Below, in pieces: positions 59,803 to 64,000 of a stretch of 64,000 nt of DNA. Source of the stretch: Paracoccaceae bacterium. Its GTDB lineage: Bacteria; Pseudomonadota; Alphaproteobacteria; Rhodobacterales; Rhodobacteraceae. Below the pieces are notes generated by a model. The model did not search any database, had not been told where the DNA came from, and saw only the letters and a list, made by a program, of their open reading frames with translations. Position 1 is the stretch's first letter, and every line of letters starts with the position of its first letter. A program made the position numbers and the translations under genes. The stretch is from contig JAPOXR010000026.1 in the NCBI GenBank assembly GCA_026706985.1, positions 1-64,000 of the forward strand. The letters run 5' to 3'.

Positions 59803-61029
59803 ATGCGCCGAGTTGCAGTCACCGGGATCGGAATCATATCGCCGATCGGCAATAATCAGGACGAAGTCAGCGATTCTCTGCGCGCCGGCCGTTCCGGCAT
59901 CACATTCAGCGAAGCCTATGCCGAGCATAATTTCCGCAGCCGTGTGCATGGCATGCCGGATATCGATCTCGCCGAACATATCGACAAACGGCAGTTGCGG
60001 TTCATGGGGCCGGGTGCGGCCTATAACTTTATCGCCATGCAACAGGCAATCGCGGATTCCGGACTGAATGAAAACGAGGTTTCGAACGAACGTACCGGGA
60101 TGGTCATGGGAAGCGGCGGACCGTCAACCTCGAATTTCTTCATCGCCCACAAGACCGTGAGCGAAAAGGGCAGTCCGAAACGCATGGGGCCGTTCATGGT
60201 AACCCGCTGCATGTCTTCGACAAACTCGGCCTGTTTAGCAACCCCGTTCAAGATCAAGGGGGTCAATTATTCCATCACTTCCGCCTGCGCGACTTCGGCA
60301 CATTGCATCGGCAACGGGTACGAGCAGATCCGTTTCGGCATGCAGGACATTGTTTTCGCCGGCGGCGGCGAAGAGGTTGATTGGACATTGTCGTGCCTTT
60401 TTGATGCCATGGGTGCGATGAGTTCGAAATATAACGACACCCCTGAGACAGCGTCACGACCCTTTGACAAAAGCCGTGATGGATTCGTCATCGCCGGCGG
60501 CGGCGGGGTGCTGGTGCTGGAGGAGTTAGAGCGCGCAAAGGCCCGGGGTGCGAAGATCTATGCCGAAATCACCGGTTACGGCGCCACATCGGATGGAAGC
60601 GACATGGTCGCTCCCTCGGGTGAGGGCGGAGAGCGTTCGATGCGCCTGGCGATGGCCGGCGTGAATGGCCGTGACATCGATTACATCAATGCTCATGGCA
60701 CATCGACACCGGCAGGCGATGTGGTTGAAATTGAAGCCGTTCGGCGGGTTTTCGGCAACCACCGACCACCGCCGATTAGTTCGACCAAATCTCTGACCGG
60801 TCATTCGCTCGGTGCCACGGGCGTGCACGAGGCTATCTACACGCTGCTGATGATGCGGGGACGGTTCATCGCCGCTTCCGCCAATATCGCCGAACTCGAT
60901 CCGGAAATTCATATGGATGAAATCGTTTCCGAAACCCGCAAAGATATCGAAATCGATACCGCGCTTTCCAATAGTTTCGGGTTTGGCGGCACCAACGCAA
61001 CCCTGGCCTTGAGCCGCTTCGAAGGTTAG
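59803..61029 (+). CDS. fabB: 3-oxoacyl-[acyl-carrier-protein] synthase I
   Basis: FabB (408 aa) elongates the cis-3-decenoyl-ACP made by FabA. The catalytic triad is complete: Cys in [16 protein letters not shown], His in [11 protein letters not shown] and His in [12 protein letters not shown], followed by [12 protein letters not shown]. The ATG at 59803 follows AGGGAG; a TTG one codon upstream is ignored. It lies 24 bases after fabA and three before fabI. Confidence 0.96.
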   Translation: MRRVAVTGIGIISPIGNNQDEVSDSLRAGRSGITFSEAYAEHNFRSRVHGMPDIDLAEHIDKRQLRFMGPGAAYNFIAMQQAIADSGLNENEVSNERTGMVMGSGGPSTSNFFIAHKTVSEKGSPKRMGPFMVTRCMSSTNSACLATPFKIKGVNYSITSACATSAHCIGNGYEQIRFGMQDIVFAGGGEEVDWTLSCLFDAMGAMSSKYNDTPETASRPFDKSRDGFVIAGGGGVLVLEELERAKARGAKIYAEITGYGATSDGSDMVAPSGEGGERSMRLAMAGVNGRDIDYINAHGTSTPAGDVVEIEAVRRVFGNHRPPPISSTKSLTGHSLGATGVHEAIYTLLMMRGRFIAASANIAELDPEIHMDEIVSETRKDIEIDTALSNSFGFGGTNATLALSRFEG

Positions 61030-61032
61030 GCG

Positions 61033-61821
61033 GTGCCCGGCCTGCTGGAAAATCGACGCGGCCTGATCATCGGCGTTGCCAATGAGCGGTCGATCGCCTG
61101 CGGAATTGCCCGATCAATGCATGCTGAGGGTGCCTCGCTTGCCCTCACCTACCAGAATGAGCAACTCGGCCGTCGGGTTATCCCGATTGCCGAAACACTC
61201 GGTGCCGACATTGTCGAATGCGCCGATCTGGAAGATTCGACGAGTCTCGACCGGCTGTTCGCATGTATAGAATCACAGTGGGGAGCGCTTGATTTCCTGG
61301 TGCATTCGGTCGCCTACTCTGACCGCGATGAGTTGAACGGCCGCTTTATCGATACGAGCGAGGAAAATTTCCGCCGGTCACTGTCGGTATCCTGCTATTC
61401 TTTCATCGACATCGCCAGGCGGGCGCGGCCACTGATGGCAGGGCATGGCTGCATGCTGACGCTCACCTTTCAGGGATCGAACCGTGTAACGCCTTTCTAT
61501 AATGTGATGGGGATTGCCAAGGCGGCTCTCGAATCCACCGTCCGCTATCTGGCCAATGATCTCGGCCGGGAAGGCATACGTGTGAATGCCATAAGCCCGG
61601 GGCCGATGAAAACGATTGCCGGTGCCGCCATCGGCGGTGCCCGGAAAACCTACCGCCACACCGAAGCCAATGCCCCGATGGGTTCCAACGCAAGCCTTGA
61701 GGCAATCGGCGGAACCGCGGCCTACCTGGCCTCAGACTATGGCGCCTGCACCACCGGTGAAATCATTACCGTCGACGGCGGTTTCCATATTCTGGGAATG
61801 CCGCGGGCGGATCAGATCTGA
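61033..61821 (+). CDS. fabI: Enoyl-[acyl-carrier-protein] reductase FabI
   Basis: FabI (262 aa) performs the last reduction of each fatty acid cycle with NADH. Marks: LIIGVANERSIACGIA, LDFLVHSVAYSDR, and the active-site YNVMGIAKAALESTVRYLA with Tyr156 and Lys163. Position 146, Tyr in most FabI proteins (TYLG), is Phe here (TFQG). The GTG start at 61033 lies three bases after the fabB stop. The C-terminal GGFHILGM is intact. Confidence 0.94.
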   Translation: MPGLLENRRGLIIGVANERSIACGIARSMHAEGASLALTYQNEQLGRRVIPIAETLGADIVECADLEDSTSLDRLFACIESQWGALDFLVHSVAYSDRDELNGRFIDTSEENFRRSLSVSCYSFIDIARRARPLMAGHGCMLTLTFQGSNRVTPFYNVMGIAKAALESTVRYLANDLGREGIRVNAISPGPMKTIAGAAIGGARKTYRHTEANAPMGSNASLEAIGGTAAYLASDYGACTTGEIITVDGGFHILGMPRADQI

Positions 61822-61825
61822 CCCG

Positions 61826-62212
61826 TTATCCTGCCGCCGGCTGAATATAGCCGATAACGGCACCGGTCGGATCCTGCACGATTGCGATACGACCGATATT
61901 CGGAACTTCAAACACATCGCGCTTCAACGAACCGCCACCCGATTTGATGGCTGCAACGGCGGCATCAATGTCGTCGACGGCAATATAGGTGAACCAATGC
62001 GGCGGAAGATTGCCGTCGAGCTGCATCTTGTCCATGTCGCCGATTCCGGCAACCGGCCTATCCTCTCCGGCATGCGCCAGCGCATACATGGATTCCATCC
62101 CATCCATATAGCTGTATGTCCAGCCGCAGACATCGGCATAAAATGACTTTGCGCCTTCATAATCGCGTGTCATCAATTCAGACCAATAGATTTTTCCGTG
62201 GATTTCGCTCAT
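61826..62212 (-). CDS. VOC family protein (glyoxalase/bleomycin-resistance fold)
   Basis: A 128-residue vicinal-oxygen-chelate protein. It reads IYWSELMTRDYEGAKSFYADVCGW at the start of the first beta-alpha-beta unit and WFTYIAVDDIDAAVAAIKSGGGSLKRDVFEVPNIGRIAIVQDPTGAVIG in the second. Metal ligands (Glu and His) are not all evident, so it may be a binding protein rather than an enzyme. The start at 62212 removes an implausible arginine-rich N-terminus. Divergent from the haloacid dehalogenase gene, convergent with fabI. Confidence 0.85.
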   Translation of the reverse strand: MSEIHGKIYWSELMTRDYEGAKSFYADVCGWTYSYMDGMESMYALAHAGEDRPVAGIGDMDKMQLDGNLPPHWFTYIAVDDIDAAVAAIKSGGGSLKRDVFEVPNIGRIAIVQDPTGAVIGYIQPAAG

Positions 62213-62328
62213 TGCTCTTCTCCTATCCAGAGTCCCGGCGGAATTCGTCAGCGGCTGCATAGTGATGCGGCGGATGAATCGCAACCGGAGCCTTTGAACC
62301 GGCGTGGCTCCCGGATATGGTCGGAAAC

Positions 62329-63021
62329 ATGACGATTCGGTGCTGTGTTTTCGACGCTTACGGAACATTATTCGATGTGTCCGCGGCAGCGCGCAAAGCC
62401 GCGGAAGAACCTGGAAATGAATGCCTTGCTGAGAGCTGGCAGGAGATCGCCGGGCATTGGCGGATCAAACAATTGCAGTATAGCTGGCTCCGCGCCGTGG
62501 CGTCGGCGCATGCCGATTTCTGGCAGGTCACCTGCGACGCGCTTGACTGGGCACTGGAAGCGGTCGGCCTTGATGGCGACCCAAGGTTGAGATCCCGGTT
62601 GCTGGATCTGTATCGGGAACTTGAAGCCTATCCGGAAGTGCCGGAAACTCTGGCAGAGTTGCGACATCGGGGTCTGCAATCAGCGATCCTGTCGAATGGC
62701 TCGCCTGCCATGCTGGCGGCCGCATGCCGGGCCGCTGGAATCGACCAGCTGCTGGATGATGTGCTCAGCGTTGAGGCCGTCGGTGTGTATAAACCACATC
62801 ATTCGGTTTACAGATTGGTCACTGACCGGTTCGGCTGCGCACCCGGTGAGGTGCTGTTTGTTTCCTCGAATGGATGGGACGCCTCTGCCGCCAGCGGCGC
62901 CGGATTCGTATCAGTCTGGGTCAACCGGGCGCGGGAGCCGCTGGAACGTCTGCCATGGATTCCTGCACACCGCCTGTTCGACCTGCGCGGCATCCCCGAA
63001 CTGGCTGAGAAGGCAGGTTGA
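62329..63021 (+). CDS. Haloacid dehalogenase, type II
   Basis: A 230-residue HAD enzyme of the (S)-2-haloacid dehalogenase group. Nucleophile Asp in VFDAYGTLFDVSA, LSNGSPAMLAAA with motif II Ser-Asn, VGVYKPHHSVYRLV with motif III Lys, and FVSSNGWDASAASGAGF for motif IV. The SNG and SSNxWDxxxA patterns separate type II dehalogenases from other HAD enzymes. The ATG at 62329 follows GGAAAC. Its stop overlaps the alpha/beta hydrolase start by four bases. Confidence 0.92.
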   Translation: MTIRCCVFDAYGTLFDVSAAARKAAEEPGNECLAESWQEIAGHWRIKQLQYSWLRAVASAHADFWQVTCDALDWALEAVGLDGDPRLRSRLLDLYRELEAYPEVPETLAELRHRGLQSAILSNGSPAMLAAACRAAGIDQLLDDVLSVEAVGVYKPHHSVYRLVTDRFGCAPGEVLFVSSNGWDASAASGAGFVSVWVNRAREPLERLPWIPAHRLFDLRGIPELAEKAG

Positions 63022-63842
63022 AAACCTTCCGCTCTTCGGATGGGCTGAGGCTCGCATACAGGGATTCCGGCAGCGGCAGGGCGGTTCTCTGTCTGGCGGG
63101 GCTGACACGCAATAGCCGAGACTTTGATTACATGGTGTCGGTGCTGAAAAATGTCCGAATCATTGCCCCGGATTACCGCGGACGCGGCGAGTCGGATTGG
63201 GATCCGAATCTGGATAATTACTCGCCGATTGTCGAAGCCCGGGATGCGGTTGAATTGCTGGATCATCTCGGGCTCGAACGGGTGCCGGTCATCGGAACTT
63301 CCCGCGGAGGGATCATTGCAATGGTGATTGCCGCAACGAATGCGGATCGATTGTCGGGTGTGGTTCTGAACGATATCGGGCCGGTGATTGAACCGGCCGG
63401 GCTGGAGCGGATCAAGCGCTATATCGGACGCAATCCAACTGAGACCCGGTTCGTCGATGCAGCGAAGGCGATGGCCGCCGACAGCCCGGGGTTTTCCGGT
63501 GTGCCCTCCGAAAGGTGGGTTGACGAAGCCCGGCACCGCTACCGGCAGACCGGTGACCGGCTTGAAATCAATTACGATGCCGGGTTGCGAAGCGCCGTTC
63601 TTGCCGCTTTGGACAAAGGTGCGCCGGATTTATGGCCCTTTTTTGATGCGATGCGGACACTTCCTGTGACGGTGATCCGTGGCAGCAATTCCGACCTTTT
63701 ATCCGTCGGCACGGTTTGCGAGATGCGCGCGCGGCACGCTTCGCTCGCCGCGGTCGAAATTCCCGGCCGCGGGCATTGCCCGTTTCTCGACGAACCGCTC
63801 TGCTGCACCGCAATCGAGGAATTCCTGGCCCTTGTGCATTGA
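63018..63842 (+). CDS. Alpha/beta hydrolase
   Basis: A 274-residue alpha/beta-fold hydrolase. The oxyanion region is VLCLAGLTRNSRDFDYM; APDYRGRGESDWDP is the conserved strand-4 block; the nucleophile Ser is in VIGTSRGGIIAMVIA; the acid is probably Asp in VIRGSNSDLLS and the His in GRGHCPFLDEP. The TTG start at 63018 overlaps the dehalogenase stop, so the two enzymes are translationally coupled and may act on one halogenated or ester compound. Substrate unknown. Confidence 0.87.
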   Translation: MKTFRSSDGLRLAYRDSGSGRAVLCLAGLTRNSRDFDYMVSVLKNVRIIAPDYRGRGESDWDPNLDNYSPIVEARDAVELLDHLGLERVPVIGTSRGGIIAMVIAATNADRLSGVVLNDIGPVIEPAGLERIKRYIGRNPTETRFVDAAKAMAADSPGFSGVPSERWVDEARHRYRQTGDRLEINYDAGLRSAVLAALDKGAPDLWPFFDAMRTLPVTVIRGSNSDLLSVGTVCEMRARHASLAAVEIPGRGHCPFLDEPLCCTAIEEFLALVH

Positions 63843-63927
63843 GTTTCAGAACTTGACCTAAAAGTTGAGCAGTCTCCCCGGAGGTGGCATTTCCCCGTTG
63901 ACTTCCACACCAGGCAGGGAGGGCCGC

Positions 63928-64000
63928 ATGGCTCGGAACGGGACCACTCAAGAGCGGTATAGACGACCGAAGGACAGATTTGTAACTGATTTGACGGACG
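63928..64000 (+). CDS. IS5-like transposase, N-terminal fragment cut by the window edge
   Basis: An ATG at 63928, seven bases after GGGAGG, opens a frame running off the window; the first 24 residues include RYRRPKDRFVTDLTD, which strongly recalls the RYxxPxxRxxSDLTDAEW opening of IS5-family transposases. The preceding bases (about 63845-63927) may contain the left inverted repeat of the element, but the right end is outside the window, so its boundaries cannot be set. It follows the alpha/beta hydrolase gene directly. Confidence 0.6.
   Translation, partial: MARNGTTQERYRRPKDRFVTDLTD

Overview
The window is a gene-dense stretch of an alphaproteobacterial chromosome. The evidence is the gene content and order: trcR (DUF1013), COQ9 divergent from rpsU, ubiA divergent from rsmE-gshA, the uvrC-pgsA-moaD-moaE run, a fabA-fabB-fabI cluster, a PII uridylyltransferase and an aa3-oxidase subunit IV. 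Several of these arrangements are familiar from Rhodobacterales and relatives, but the order cannot be fixed from sequence alone. Oxygen-dependent HemF, ubiquinone genes, an aa3 oxidase subunit and a membrane-anchored cytochrome c indicate an aerobic respirer. Coding density is very high, with many ATGA-type overlaps. No tRNA or rRNA gene was seen; one RNA gene (SRP RNA) was found.

Layout. 0-0.8 kb: a RelE/HigB-like toxin with HigA-like antitoxin behind a palindromic operator. 1-3.8 kb: glnD. 4-8.6 kb: a tripartite tricarboxylate transporter (tctCBA) followed by an AtuA-family protein and a DUF4387 protein, apparently one catabolic operon of unknown substrate. 8.6-13.5 kb: hemC divergent from hemE, then hemF, recR and a short dnaX. 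13.7-15.8 kb: an ankyrin-repeat protein, an HTH protein and the SRP RNA gene. 15.9-18.6 kb: an NMT1/SsuA-type ABC importer. 18.7-21.1 kb: nudC, pheA and a membrane-anchored cytochrome c. 21.3-27 kb: a yejABEF-type peptide importer. 27-30 kb: D-lyxose isomerase, a SPOR-domain DD-carboxypeptidase and a HAD hydrolase. 30-38.2 kb: clpS, a catalytically altered SDR protein, trcR, quinone oxidoreductase, COQ9, rpsU, aa3 subunit IV, an MBL-fold hydrolase, an acyl-CoA dehydrogenase and Sua5. 38.2-44.2 kb: yqgE, a DsbD-N-domain protein, moaB, a family-4-like uracil-DNA glycosylase, and pyrB-pyrC-plsY. 44.6-53.1 kb: gshA, rsmE, ubiA, an OmpA-family protein, a small membrane protein, moaE, moaD, pgsA, uvrC. 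53.1-64 kb: an AT-rich intergenic patch with DnaA-box-like sites, an SDR, an S49 peptidase, a HEAT-like protein, an FAD oxidoreductase, tag, an altronate dehydratase-family protein, fabABI, a VOC protein, a type II haloacid dehalogenase, an alpha/beta hydrolase, and the 5' end of an IS5-like transposase cut by the window edge.

Most genes are housekeeping: nitrogen signalling (glnD), tetrapyrroles (hemC, hemE, hemF), recombination and repair (recR, udg, uvrC, tag), replication (dnaX), pyrimidines (pyrB plus a probably non-catalytic PyrC), phospholipid and fatty acid synthesis (plsY, pgsA, fabA, fabB, fabI), ubiquinone (ubiA, COQ9), glutathione (gshA) and molybdenum cofactor (moaB, moaD, moaE). 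The points most worth a second look are the AT-rich DnaA/GANTC patch upstream of uvrC, the SDR protein that has lost both catalytic Tyr and Lys, the short dnaX next to recR without ybaB, the symmetric dyad between hemC and hemE, the leaderless-looking toxin promoter, and the uncharacterised tct-AtuA-DUF4387 operon. I did not find a clearly new multi-gene defence or mobile system.
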